DNA from: an archaeon | GTDB taxonomy: Archaea; Nanobdellota; Nanobdellia; Pacearchaeales; GW2011-AR1 | Assembly (NCBI GenBank): GCA_009992175.1 | Contig: JAACWA010000013.1 | Span: 1 to 36,652 of the forward strand | DNA length: 36,652 nt | Direction: 5' to 3' | Part shown: piece after piece, positions 29,769-36,652 of the stretch | Numbering within the stretch: position 1 is the stretch's first letter | How the letters are laid out: each line of letters begins with the position of its first letter | Notes under the pieces: model-generated | Database searches by the model: none | Seen by the model: only the letters and a program-made list of their open reading frames with translations | Told to the model about the DNA's origin: nothing | Translations under genes and position numbers: made by a program

Positions 29769-30506
29769 GTGTTAGTTGAGATTATAATTGCGACTTTTGT
29801 AGTAAGTTTAGTTAGTTTTATTGGGATTTTAATTTCAAACAAACATATTCATAAATTTATTCACTATATGATTTCTTTTGCTGCTGCAAGTTTAATTTCA
29901 GTAGTCTTCTTTGATTTAATTCCCGAGTCTTTTTCTGAAATTCCCTCTGGAGAGGTTGCTTTCTCACTTATTTATATTGTAATTGGAATTGTTTCTTTCT
30001 TTTTAATTGAAACCTTTCTTCATTGGCATCACTGTGGAAAAGAACATACTCACACAAAACCAGAAGGAGCTTTAATTTTAGGAGGAGACTTTTTTCACAA
30101 TTTTTTTGATGGGATTTTAATTGCAGGGGCTTTTTTATTAAATTATTCAACTGGAATATTAGTAACTTTTTCAGTTTTAGTTCATGAAATTCCTCATGAA
30201 GTTGGAAATTTTGCAGTTTTAATTCATAGTGGATTCAAAAAAAATAAAGCACTTTTACTAAATTTCTATTCAGCGCTTTCAGCTGTTTTAGGGGGAGTTC
30301 TTGGTTACTTTGTTCTCGAAAAGATTTCTTTTGTAATTCCTTATGTGGTTCTTATTTCAGCAGGAGGATTACTCTATATTGCTCTTTCGGATATAGTTCC
30401 TTCAATGCATGAACATCTAAAAGAGAGTAAGACTGGAGTTATTGAAACAATTGTTTTTGTTTTAACAATTGCTCTTTTCAAAATCTTTTTTGTTTTATTT
30501 CATTAA
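29769..30506 (+). CDS. ZIP-family metal ion transporter
   Basis: 245 aa with eight hydrophobic segments. The His-rich loop HWHHCGKEHTHTKPEG (about 84-99) lies between segments 3 and 4. The metal-binding signatures are HNFFDG (segment 4) and HEIPHEVGNFAVL (segment 5), so it is a functional ZIP (Zn2+/Fe2+ import into the cytoplasm). It starts at GTG, placed about 25 bp after TATTTATAAAG, the best supported start since no ATG is suitable. A final MHEH near the C-terminal segment may also bind metal. No metalloregulator gene is next to it. Confidence 0.85.
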   Translation: MLVEIIIATFVVSLVSFIGILISNKHIHKFIHYMISFAAASLISVVFFDLIPESFSEIPSGEVAFSLIYIVIGIVSFFLIETFLHWHHCGKEHTHTKPEGALILGGDFFHNFFDGILIAGAFLLNYSTGILVTFSVLVHEIPHEVGNFAVLIHSGFKKNKALLLNFYSALSAVLGGVLGYFVLEKISFVIPYVVLISAGGLLYIALSDIVPSMHEHLKESKTGVIETIVFVLTIALFKIFFVLFH

Positions 30507-30536
30507 TAATTTAAACTAAGAAATCTTAATTTCTTA

Positions 30537-31067
30537 ATGGAAGGGATTTGCTCAAAGTGTAATTACAAGGGAGACAAAAATATCAGACTTTTTGGAGTTA
30601 TTCTTTGTGATTTTTGTGCTTATTTTGCTCCTGAAGAAAAAACCAAATTTTTTGAATATCTTTCAGAGAAAGTGAATTTCAAAGATATAGAAACTTTTAG
30701 AAGAGAAAATAGATTTGGAAACTCAAAACAAAAAAAAGGAATGATAAAAAAGGCAAAGGAAGGGAAGGTTGTCTCACGTGCCCCTTTTGGATATAAAATT
30801 GTTGAAAATAAATTGGTTAAGGCAGAAAATTGGGGTGTTGTTGAAAACATTTTTTTAGAATTTCAAGATAATAAAATAAGTTTAAATAAACTTTCAAAAA
30901 AATATGGATTCTCAGTTAATGGGATGAAAAAAATTTTAAGAAATTTTACTTATTTAGGTAAAATAAAATTTGATGGAGAAGTTCACGAAGGAAATCATGA
31001 ACCAATTCTTTCTTCAACGTTATTTAATCATGTTCAAGATAAGTTGGAAAGGCTGGGAATAAAATAA
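30537..31067 (+). CDS. Zinc-ribbon protein with serine-recombinase DNA-binding domain, no catalytic domain
   Basis: 176 aa. The N terminus has a zinc ribbon (CSKC at 5-8, CDFC at 24-27). From about residue 70 the sequence matches the Recombinase domain of large serine recombinases: KKGMIKKAKEGKVVSRAPFGYKIV-type region, then VVENIFLEFQDNKISLNKLSKKYG, and LRNFTYLGKIKFDGEVHEGNHEPILS. The resolvase catalytic domain with its Ser nucleophile, normally ~150 residues before this, is absent. It is therefore likely a DNA-binding protein derived from a recombinase, not an active enzyme. No TTG/GTG upstream restores the missing domain. It ends directly beside a convergent small ORF. Confidence 0.6.
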   Translation: MEGICSKCNYKGDKNIRLFGVILCDFCAYFAPEEKTKFFEYLSEKVNFKDIETFRRENRFGNSKQKKGMIKKAKEGKVVSRAPFGYKIVENKLVKAENWGVVENIFLEFQDNKISLNKLSKKYGFSVNGMKKILRNFTYLGKIKFDGEVHEGNHEPILSSTLFNHVQDKLERLGIK

Positions 31068-31068
31068 A

Positions 31069-31245
31069 TTATCTTTTTTGAAAAAAGCTCCATATAAAGT
31101 AAATAAAGATAAATGTTACAAGGAAAGCCAATACAAAATAAACCCAAAGATTATTTTGTCCTCCAAAAGTTTCATAAAATGAAGAATAAATTAATCCTAC
31201 CATTAGTCCCAATAAAATAGAAAAAATACTTTTGAGCCAAGTCAA
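31069..31245 (-). CDS. Small two-segment membrane protein (58 aa), unrecognised
   Basis: The frame is open from just after the stop of the uS9 gene to TAA at 31069. From a TTG at 31245 it reads MTWLKSIFSILLGLMVGLIY, a polar loop (SSFYETFGGQNNLW), a second hydrophobic segment (VYFVLAFLVTFIFIYFIW) and a basic end (FFQKR). Two membrane helices with both ends likely in the cytoplasm. No in-frame ATG precedes the first helix, so the start is uncertain; TTTTATAAAAG (31278-31288, minus) lies about 38 bp upstream of the TTG. It may also be transcribed with the ribosomal protein operon. Confidence 0.5.
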   Translation of the reverse strand: MTWLKSIFSILLGLMVGLIYSSFYETFGGQNNLWVYFVLAFLVTFIFIYFIWSFFQKR

Positions 31246-31287
31246 TTTTAAGTATATCTTTTTGTTAAGAAGAAAGCTTTTATAAAA

Positions 31288-31710
31288 TTATCTGTAAGAA
31301 GTTTGTCTTTTTGCTCTTGCCTTTGAGTCCCCTGGTTTGTTTGGTTCTTTACGTCTAACATCAGCTACAAGAAGGTTTCTGTCATAATCAACATAAGCTT
31401 GTTTTAATTCTTCAGATTTAGTGAATCCAACAATTGCTTTTGCAATAGAAAGTCTTGCAGCATCAATTTGTCCTTTTCCACCACCACCATGAACTTCAAC
31501 TTCGATATTAAAATCAACTTTACCAAGAATTTGTTCAGCAATTCTCACAGGCTCTTCTAATTTTAATTTGTCAAACATTTGTAATGTTTTGTAATCTTTT
31601 TTGTTAAAAGTAATTTTTCCATTTCCAGATTTTATAATAGCTCTTGCTACTGCAGCCTTTCTTTTTCCAGAATAATATTCTTTCTTATATTTTTTTTCAA
31701 TTCCTTCCAT
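31288..31710 (-). CDS. rps9: Ribosomal protein uS9
   Basis: 140 aa, small-subunit protein whose tail reaches the tRNA in the P site. SGKRKAAVARA near the N terminus, GGGGKGQIDAARLSIAKAIV (about 76-95) and the C-terminal KARAKRQTSYR, with the conserved Arg at the very end, are diagnostic. It overlaps the uL13 gene by 14 bp and ends the eL18-uL13-uS9 group, a conserved archaeal gene order. Confidence 0.95.
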   Translation of the reverse strand: MEGIEKKYKKEYYSGKRKAAVARAIIKSGNGKITFNKKDYKTLQMFDKLKLEEPVRIAEQILGKVDFNIEVEVHGGGGKGQIDAARLSIAKAIVGFTKSEELKQAYVDYDRNLLVADVRRKEPNKPGDSKARAKRQTSYR

Positions 31711-32104
31711 TTTGTTTTGTAAATTCCCTTACCTCAGCAAATTTAATTTTTTTTGATTTAGGTAATGAAATTAATTTTTTCTCTTCATATTCTTTTGGAA
31801 CTCCAACAAAGCATTTTATTCTCTGAAGAGCCATCTTTCCTCTTCCTTCTCTGTAATTTGGAAGCATTCCTCTAATTGCTCTTTTAACAATTTTTTCGCT
31901 TGTTGCATGATGTCTAGGGCCTTGCATAGTTGAACCAGTTCTACCTCTCTTTATTTTGAAGTCTTCTTCAATTGATTTCTTGTTTCCAGTAATTATTATT
32001 TGGTCACAATTTAGAATTGTAATTTCTTCTCCTCTAAGAGCTTCCTTTGCTGCAAAAACTCCTAATCTTCCAAGAACCGCTCCTCTTCCATCAATTAATT
32101 TCAT
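31697..32104 (-). CDS. rpl13: Ribosomal protein uL13
   Basis: 135 aa. MKLIDGRGAVLGRLGVFAAKEA at the N terminus (in part), GPRHHATSEKIVKRAIRGMLP and YKRIKCFVGVP-type LQRIKCFVGVPKEYEE are typical of archaeal L13. It lies between eL18 and uS9 with overlaps of 4 bp (upstream) and 14 bp (downstream), which indicates translational coupling. Confidence 0.95.
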   Translation of the reverse strand: MKLIDGRGAVLGRLGVFAAKEALRGEEITILNCDQIIITGNKKSIEEDFKIKRGRTGSTMQGPRHHATSEKIVKRAIRGMLPNYREGRGKMALQRIKCFVGVPKEYEEKKLISLPKSKKIKFAEVREFTKQNGRN

Positions 32105-32463
32105 TTTAAAATTTTAACTCCTTTTGCTTCTTTGTTTTTTTCTATTTCTTCCATGATTGTTCTTACTTCACATCCAGCTTTCTTTAACTTTTCTTTTGCT
32201 TTTTCAGAGAAATTAAGTGCAACAACTTTCATTTTCTTTGAAATTTCTCCTTCACTCAGGACTTTTCCACAAATAACGACGATTTCAGAAGAAATCTTTT
32301 CTAATTCCTTCAAATTAACATTTTTTCTCTTTTTTCTTGGACCAGCCAAAATCGCTGCAACTTCAATCCATTTAGGGTTTTTCTTAGCTAAGATAATTGT
32401 TTCAACTAATTCAGGGTTAGTTTTCCTTTCTAATTGATTTTCTACTTTTGTTTTTGATTTCAT
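32101..32463 (-). CDS. rpl18e: Ribosomal protein eL18
   Basis: 120 aa, archaeal/eukaryotic large-subunit protein. Family stretches: VETIILAKKNPKWIEVAAIL near residues 18-38, ISSEIVVICGKVLSEGEI-type region with GKVLS, and VVALNFSEKAKEKLKKAGCE. First gene of the r-protein operon, overlapping uL13 by 4 bp. AAATTTATTT on the minus strand (about 32482-32491) is the TATA-like box, about 25 bp before the ATG. Confidence 0.93.
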   Translation of the reverse strand: MKSKTKVENQLERKTNPELVETIILAKKNPKWIEVAAILAGPRKKRKNVNLKELEKISSEIVVICGKVLSEGEISKKMKVVALNFSEKAKEKLKKAGCEVRTIMEEIEKNKEAKGVKILK

Positions 32464-32481
32464 CTGATATTCTAACGAGAA

Positions 32482-32491
32482 ATAAATTTCC
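32482..32491 (-). promoter_or_regulatory. TATA-like box of the eL18-uL13-uS9 operon
   Basis: AAATTTATTT on the minus strand is centred about 24 bp before the eL18 ATG (32463), implying a leaderless or very short-leader transcript. A second box (AGTTTATAAAAG, near 32540) further upstream could give a longer leader through the unusually G/C-rich stretch 32490-32516. Confidence 0.4.
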
Positions 32492-32620
32492 CGCTATGCG
32501 CTTTTTACTCGCAGGTAAAATTTTTAACTTAACTTCTTTTATAAACTTTTGGTTCCCCCAAACTTTATATATAGTTTGGGCATTTGTTTTTGATAAGGGA
32601 AACCAGAAGGTTTCTAATAG

Positions 32621-32703
32621 GTGGATATGCCGGAGTGGTCAAACGGGACGGACTCAAGATCCGTTAGCTTATGCTTACCTAGGTTCGAATCCTAGTATCC
32701 ACA
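32621..32703 (+). tRNA. tRNA-Leu (anticodon CAA)
   Basis: Class II tRNA, no intron. Acceptor stem GTGGATA (32621-32627) pairs fully with TATCCAC (32696-32702), discriminator A at 32703, CCA not encoded. D stem CCG/CGG (32630-32632 / 32644-32646). Anticodon stem ACGGA/TCCGT (32648-32652 / 32660-32664) with loop CTCAAGA, anticodon CAA at 32655-32657. Long variable arm with AGC/GCT (32666-32668 / 32673-32675). T stem CTAGG/CCTAG with loop TTCGAAT. The long variable arm and A73 fit Leu decoding UUG. A TATA box lies in the hairpin CCCAAACT/AGTTTGGG (32557-32564 / 32573-32580), giving a leader of about 25 nt. Confidence 0.95.
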
Positions 32704-32768
32704 TCTAAAATAGATTCGAACGAATCCCGAAAAATTTTGTTTTTCTTATTACAACTATTTTTAAAAAC

Positions 32769-32785
32769 ACAGGTTTTGAGCCCGT
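32769..32785 (-). other. tRNA-Leu anticodon-arm-like fragment
   Basis: On the minus strand ACGGG-CTCAAAA-CCTGT can fold as a 5-bp stem (one G-U) with a 7-base loop holding CAA at the anticodon position, much like the intact tRNA-Leu(CAA) 66 bp away in the opposite direction (13 of 17 bases identical; the A-T closing pair is changed to G-C together). GTGGT precedes it, as in the D loop of the tRNA. No other arms are present. It may be a relic left by integration or deletion, or chance. Confidence 0.35.
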
Positions 32786-32913
32786 ACCACATTTTATTTA
32801 TTTCTAATTATTCCAAAAAAAGTCCAAAATTTCCAATTTTTAAACCTCTTTTTACCTTTCTTTAGTCACAACAAAAGAGAAAGATTTATAAGTAACTATT
32901 TAGTAGTAAAATC

Positions 32914-33372
32914 ATGGAATTAGATACAAAGAATATCTTAAAGCAGGGTTTTTCAGAGTTCGAAATGCCGAAAAACCACGAAATAACCTCTAGTGAAGGG
33001 GCTTTTGGAGAAGTTGGTAAGTCTAAAATTGAGGCCCTAAAAAAATCAATTTCAGAAATTCATGAGATGATTCAAGGGAGAGAAAAATTAAGTAGGAAGA
33101 TCCATGAAGAAGGTGAAAATTTAAAATCCGAGATTAAAGGATATCTTTCAGAAAATGAAAAAATGCAGATTGTTTCAAGTGATCCTACAAGAGAAAAAAA
33201 TGATTTAAGACATAAAAAAATTGAAATTTCTGAACTTCAAATGAATGAGAAAATTGGATGTTGGAAAGATATAGCCCTTCTTAAAAAAGAATTAAGGGAA
33301 TATGAAAGAGAATTAACAGAAAAAGAAGATAGACTAAAAATGTTCACTAAAATTTTAGGAGATGAAGAATAA
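32914..33372 (+). CDS. Coiled-coil protein, unrecognised (HerA-like operon, gene 1)
   Basis: 152 aa, mostly helical and charged. Residues ~35-70 and ~100-148 form two coiled-coil stretches (KIEALKKSISEIHEMIQGREKL; LLKKELREYERELTEKEDRL) joined by a loop with SSDPTREKND, so an antiparallel hairpin is likely. No membrane segment or catalytic motif. GATTTATAAG (32882-32891) about 27 bp before the ATG is a likely TATA box. Its end overlaps the next gene, which overlaps the ATPase gene, making a tightly coupled three-gene operon. Confidence 0.6.
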   Translation: MELDTKNILKQGFSEFEMPKNHEITSSEGAFGEVGKSKIEALKKSISEIHEMIQGREKLSRKIHEEGENLKSEIKGYLSENEKMQIVSSDPTREKNDLRHKKIEISELQMNEKIGCWKDIALLKKELREYERELTEKEDRLKMFTKILGDEE

Positions 33373-34057
33373 AATGAATAATTTAAAAAAACTTACAGAT
33401 AATGCTTTAATGAACAGAGTTTACTCTCCAAATAAAGTTGTGTCAAACGAGGCTGCAAATGAATTAATATATAGAAATGCTCCCTTAACATCTACAGAAG
33501 GAATTTTAAGGTTTATGGCTCCAAAAGAATCAAAACCAGGGGTTCATGAGTTTGGAAACTATGTTAAAGAAAAAAAGTTTAAAGTTTTTGATTTACAAGG
33601 AAGAGAAATTACAAGTTATGTTCAAGATGAAGATAAGGAAGACACTTTTGATAATGCAAGGGAAAAAAATGGACAGTTTAAGTTAGATGGAAAGTCAAGG
33701 CTTTATTTACCCTCAGTAAAAGATACTGCAGTTAGAGCCCCCTCAAGGAAAATTTATGATTGTGTTATGCAAATTTTTGAATTAGCAGGATTAAAAACAA
33801 TTTATGGAAAAAATCCCACTGAAGTAAATCTTTGGGAAGAACATAAAGAAAAAACTCATATTGATTTAAGTTTTTCAGATGGAAAGTTTTCTCATAGAGA
33901 TGACTTTTATTATAATATTCACAAATTGAATTCAATGAATTTAGAACAATTCATTTCTATGAATAATATCTCTAAAAAGTCCGTTCAAGAAATTTATAAT
34001 TGGTATGAAGAATTTCGTCCTTATAGAAAAAGCAAAGGAGAATCAATTTTAAAATGA
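33362..34057 (+). CDS. Unrecognised soluble protein (HerA-like operon, gene 2)
   Basis: 231 aa, no membrane segment. The N terminus (LTDNALMNRVYSPNKVVSNEAANELIYRNAPLT, in part) resembles short HEAT-like helical repeats. The centre has FKVFDLQGREITSYVQDED and KSRLYLPSVKDTAVRAPSRKIYD. The C terminus (MNLEQFISMNNISKKSVQEIYNW) looks like a helix-turn-helix. No catalytic motif is clear. The first ATG overlaps gene 1 by 11 bp; an ATG at 33374 would avoid this. It overlaps the ATPase gene by 4 bp and may act with it. Confidence 0.55.
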   Translation: MKNKMNNLKKLTDNALMNRVYSPNKVVSNEAANELIYRNAPLTSTEGILRFMAPKESKPGVHEFGNYVKEKKFKVFDLQGREITSYVQDEDKEDTFDNAREKNGQFKLDGKSRLYLPSVKDTAVRAPSRKIYDCVMQIFELAGLKTIYGKNPTEVNLWEEHKEKTHIDLSFSDGKFSHRDDFYYNIHKLNSMNLEQFISMNNISKKSVQEIYNWYEEFRPYRKSKGESILK

Positions 34058-36024
34058 ATAAATATTTAATCTCCGTAGAAGAAATTGCAAGAAAACTAAA
34101 ACCAATACTTGGAAAGAAAATTGATGAAGTTTATTTTAGATATATGAATGCAGGAAGTCTTGAAGAAAAAGGAGAAATTTTTGAAATTTTAGCTGGACTT
34201 TACCAAAAACATTTAAACAAACTTTTAGATAAAGACTTTTTTCTTGAACCTCCAAAAAAAGAATCCTTGGAAGGAAAATATGCTTTAGCAGATGTGACTT
34301 ATGCAGGAAAAAAACTTTTCCCCTTCAATTTAAGAGAAAAAGATTGGCCAAGACATGTTTGTATTACTGGGATGAGTGGAAGTGGAAAAACAACTTTTGC
34401 ATTGAATATTTTGAAAAATTTTATAGAAAAGGATAAACCTTTCTTAGTTTTTGATTGGAAAAAAAGTTTTAGACCTTTAATACAGGCTGACCCCAAGGTA
34501 ATGTGTTTTACAGTTGGAAACAGTTCAATTAGTAATTTATTTAAAACAAATATTAACAGACCTCCAAAAGGAGTTAATCCAAAAGAATGGATAAATACTC
34601 TTTGTGATTTGTTAACTGAAAGTTTTAATGTTTCTTTTGGAGTTCATAAAATTCTTTTAGAAACACTAGATGAAACTTTTCAAGGTTGGGGAGTTTACGA
34701 AGGTTCAGGACTTTATCCTAATTGGGAACACGTTAGACGTATGCTTGAAGCAAAAGCTAGAGACTCAAAAGGAAGAGAAACAGGGTGGTATGAAAGTGCA
34801 TTACGTATTGCTACAGTTTTAACTTTCGGAGACTTTGGAAAGGTTGTTAATTATGATGGAAAAAGAAGTTTGTCAGTTGAAGACCTTTTTGACAAAAGAG
34901 TTATTTTTGAACTGAATTCCCTTTCAAATATTGAAAAGAAATTCTTTTGTGAATATATTTTAACTTATATCTATAAATTAAAGAAAGCAGGAAATGAAAA
35001 ATCCACTCAAGAATTTAACCATGCAATTCTAGTTGATGAAGCCCATAACATTTTCTTAAAGAAAGAAGCAAAGTTTATGAGTGAATCAGTAACAGATATG
35101 ATTTATAGAGAAATGCGTGAATATGGAACTTCCCTTATTTGTTTAGATCAACATTCTTCAAAATTAAGTGATACGGTAATTGGTAACAGTGCCTGCCATG
35201 TTGCATTCCAACAACAGCTTCCTCAAGACTTAGATGAAATAAGTTCTCTTATGCAATTAAGAGATAGGAAGGAAATTTTTACTCAACTTCCTGTGGGTTC
35301 AGCAATTGTTAAACTTTCAGAAAGATATAATTCTCCTTTCTTAATTGAAGTTCCTTTTACAGATTTAAGAAGTTCAAGTGTTGAAGATTCAAAAATAAAA
35401 AGTAAGATGGATTGTGTTATTGAAGGTTTTGAAATTGAAAAAAATGATCCAGAATTTAAAGAAAAAGTTGTTCATAAAGAGACTCCAAAAGAAGTTAAAA
35501 TACATGAAAAAGCTATTATTAAGGCTGAAAAAGCTAAAGAGAAAGAAATTGTTTTAGTTGAAGATTTTAACAAAACTCAAAAAGTTTTGTTCGAATTCGT
35601 TAAGTCAAAATTAAGTGAAGGAAAAACTCTAATTCAAGTTGAAAGACTTTTAGATTCAGGAATTGTCTCAGGATATTATTCTAAAAAAGATGTTCTAATT
35701 GTTGTAAACAGAGCTCTTTCAGAAAAGTTAAAAGTAAAACAAGAAAAAGAAGTTGTCCAAAATGGAACTCCAATAAAAGAGAATATTAAACTTCCAGACA
35801 CCCTTACAAAAGAAGAACTTTCCCTTGTTAATTTCTTGATGTCTAACCTTAACCATAATCTAGCTACAGTCAAATTATACCAATTAATTGGTCTTTCTTC
35901 AAGAAAAGGAAATGTTGTAAAAGATAAATTGTTAGAAAAAGGAATTATTCAAATCGAAGAAGAAAGAAACGTTAAAGGCTGGAAAAAATTAATCAAACTA
36001 TCTCCCTCATATTCAATCAATTAA
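34054..36024 (+). CDS. HerA/VirD4-like AAA+ ATPase with C-terminal winged helix
   Basis: 656 aa. The P-loop is TGMSGSGKTT (105-114), with FDWKKSFRPLIQ (133-144) just after, as in DUF87/HerA and TraG/VirD4 ATPases. Walker B is AILVDEAHNIF (324-334). SLICLDQHSSKLSDTVIGNS (about 360-379) is the sensor region, where HerA and VirD4 proteins have a Q-x-P-S/Q-H-like motif. The core ends near residue 450 in LPVGSAIVKLSERYNSPF. A charged linker (~455-500) is followed by helical regions and a winged helix (about 585-656, LYQLIGLSSRKGNVVKDKLLEKG). No NurA nuclease lies next to it, so it is probably not the HerA-NurA resection motor. DNA pumping in a mobile element, or a defence role, is possible. Confidence 0.75.
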   Translation: MNKYLISVEEIARKLKPILGKKIDEVYFRYMNAGSLEEKGEIFEILAGLYQKHLNKLLDKDFFLEPPKKESLEGKYALADVTYAGKKLFPFNLREKDWPRHVCITGMSGSGKTTFALNILKNFIEKDKPFLVFDWKKSFRPLIQADPKVMCFTVGNSSISNLFKTNINRPPKGVNPKEWINTLCDLLTESFNVSFGVHKILLETLDETFQGWGVYEGSGLYPNWEHVRRMLEAKARDSKGRETGWYESALRIATVLTFGDFGKVVNYDGKRSLSVEDLFDKRVIFELNSLSNIEKKFFCEYILTYIYKLKKAGNEKSTQEFNHAILVDEAHNIFLKKEAKFMSESVTDMIYREMREYGTSLICLDQHSSKLSDTVIGNSACHVAFQQQLPQDLDEISSLMQLRDRKEIFTQLPVGSAIVKLSERYNSPFLIEVPFTDLRSSSVEDSKIKSKMDCVIEGFEIEKNDPEFKEKVVHKETPKEVKIHEKAIIKAEKAKEKEIVLVEDFNKTQKVLFEFVKSKLSEGKTLIQVERLLDSGIVSGYYSKKDVLIVVNRALSEKLKVKQEKEVVQNGTPIKENIKLPDTLTKEELSLVNFLMSNLNHNLATVKLYQLIGLSSRKGNVVKDKLLEKGIIQIEEERNVKGWKKLIKLSPSYSIN

Positions 36025-36353
36025 ACACCAAAATTTCAAAAATATAACTATAAAATCGACACGACAAAAAAGAAAAACTTAAAATTTTCTTAACTTGTCA
36101 AAAAGATTTTACCTAGAAAAATTTGAAATACCTTTGGAGTCGATAAAGATTCTAAAGAAAAACCACTCCAAACCGCTTAGGTTTGAAGAAATACCCTTGA
36201 ACACCGAAGTTCAAACAAATGAAAAAACTAGTTTTACGTATTTCACCCTCTGAAATACCCTTGAAATACCTTGAAATAGCTAAAAATAACCTATTTCACA
36301 AAAGAGTTTAATGAAATAACTTAATTTAATAATTTATTATAAAAGGTGATGTT
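36025..36353. repeat. Hairpin- and repeat-rich non-coding region (329 bp)
   Basis: GAAATACC occurs at 36125, 36188, 36252 and 36263, with a variant GAAATAGC at 36273; the last three are spaced 11 and 10 bp, one helical turn. Inverse copies (GTATTTCA, CTATTTCA) occur near 36238 and 36291. Hairpins: TTTGGAGT (36133-36140) / ACTCCAAA (36165-36172), CAAACC (36169-36174) / GGTTTG (36180-36185) and TTGAAC / GTTCAA (about 36197-36214). No ORF. This looks like iterons plus foldback structures, as at a replication or transfer origin or an operator of an integrated element. Confidence 0.5.
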
Positions 36354-36584
36354 ATGACTTTTCTAAATGAGTTTTCTAATTTTAAGAAATTCTTTATGAT
36401 TTTCTTTTTCCCCTTATTCGGAATCTGGTTTTTCAATCTTCAAGGAGACCATATAATAAATTCCATTGAAAGAAACCTTGATTTTGGGTAGTTTTTACAA
36501 GTTAGTTTGATTTTATTTCCCTTCTTCTTTATATTTATCTCAATTTCATTTGCCATAGGGTTAGTTTTCGAATCTAAAAATTAA
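36354..36584 (+). pseudogene. Small membrane protein interrupted by in-frame TAG
   Basis: ATG at 36354 reads MTFLNEFSNFKKFF, a hydrophobic segment (MIFFFPLFGIWFF), then a polar stretch to TAG at 36489-36491 (45 aa). The same frame continues after the TAG with FLQVSLILFPFFFIFISISF, a second membrane segment, and GLVFESKN to TAA at 36582-36584. Reading through would give about 76 aa with two helices. A TGG-to-TAG change is the simplest explanation, so it is either a nonsense mutation, two separate products, or (least likely) stop readthrough. AAAAGGTGAT before the ATG is a Shine-Dalgarno-like site. Confidence 0.45.
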
Positions 36585-36601
36585 ATTTAAGGAATTAAGT
36601 C

Positions 36602-36652
36602 ATGAATTCAAAAAAAATGTTTCTTTTAGGTGTTTCATTAATCTCCGGAGTT
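36602..36652 (+). CDS. Start of a membrane or secreted protein (truncated by window end)
   Basis: ATG at 36602 opens MNSKKMFLLGVSLISGV, a basic start followed by a hydrophobic run typical of a signal peptide or first membrane helix. Only 17 codons are in the window. It is 17 bp after the interrupted small membrane ORF on the same strand, with AAGGAATTAAGTC before it as a weak ribosome binding site. Confidence 0.4.
   Translation, partial: MNSKKMFLLGVSLISGV

Noticed and set aside
32448-32708. 86-codon ORF on the plus strand
   Set aside because: It covers the promoter and most of tRNA-Leu and has no protein-like pattern.
34054-36024. HerA of the HerA-NurA DNA-end resection pair
   Set aside because: No NurA or Mre11/Rad50 gene is adjacent, the protein has an extra winged helix, and the motifs fit DUF87/VirD4-type pumps at least as well.
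36489-36491. Pyrrolysine (TAG recoding)
   Set aside because: No pyl genes are seen in the window, and a one-base TGG-to-TAG change explains the stop more simply.

Overview
The window is very A+T-rich and archaeal. It carries a replication block found together only in archaea (Orc1/Cdc6 and both subunits of the archaeal family-D DNA polymerase), an archaeal TyrRS, ribosomal proteins eL18-uL13-uS9 in one operon, XerA, an archaeal-type CMP kinase and Hef/XPF proteins. Genes are short and packed, many small membrane and coiled-coil proteins are unrecognised, and most starts have a TATA-like box about 25 bp upstream, as for leaderless transcripts. This fits a reduced DPANN archaeon (Pacearchaeota/Woesearchaeota-like). 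The lineage is inferred; no 16S rRNA is present.

Layout. 0-5 kb: a secretion/pilus-type ATPase, two coiled-coil proteins, two tandem paralogous membrane proteins and a PRC-barrel protein. 5-6.4 kb: a site-2-protease homologue that has lost HExxH, and a C39-like cysteine peptidase. 6.6-9.5 kb: a Hef helicase without its nuclease, followed by a CMP kinase fused to an XPF/Hef-type nuclease. 9.5-13.2 kb: a frameshifted membrane-protein gene, a tail-anchored protein, an Arm/FmrO-like rRNA methyltransferase, a TGS GTPase and TyrRS. 13.3-14.7 kb: a candidate structured RNA and a TctA-like permease. 14.7-21.5 kb: the minus-strand operon orc1/cdc6 - PolD small subunit - deoxyribonucleotidase-like HAD - PolD large subunit.

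21.5-26.6 kb is the most unusual part. A probable replication origin (tandem 28-bp A/T repeat plus an ORB-like box) is followed by a PRC-barrel protein, a small unknown, a winged-helix protein and two convergent paralogues with the layout coiled coil / Gln-Thr-Asp repeat / winged helix. The first paralogue has a second ORB-like box and a (CAGA)6(CAAA)3 tract inside its coding region. The second has three 12-bp repeats in its coding region and an array of TTTAAAC-type sites spaced by multiples of about 10 bp over its promoter. About 1.2 kb of non-coding DNA follows, with a 17-bp element repeated every 82-83 bp, and then a small gene joining the start of UvrA to the end of UvrB.

26.7-31 kb: an RRM protein, LysE-like and ZIP-like transporters, a HAD-XerA pair, a recombinase-domain protein lacking the catalytic domain, and two small membrane ORFs (28064-28228 and 31069-31245) that are easily missed. 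31.3-32.7 kb: the ribosomal protein operon and tRNA-Leu(CAA). From 32.9 kb: a three-gene overlapping operon ending in a HerA/VirD4-like ATPase, a 329-bp region rich in hairpins and GAAATACC repeats, and a small membrane ORF interrupted by TAG. This lies just downstream of the tRNA and looks like part of an integrated element, which is an inference. All family assignments come from reading motifs; no database search was possible.
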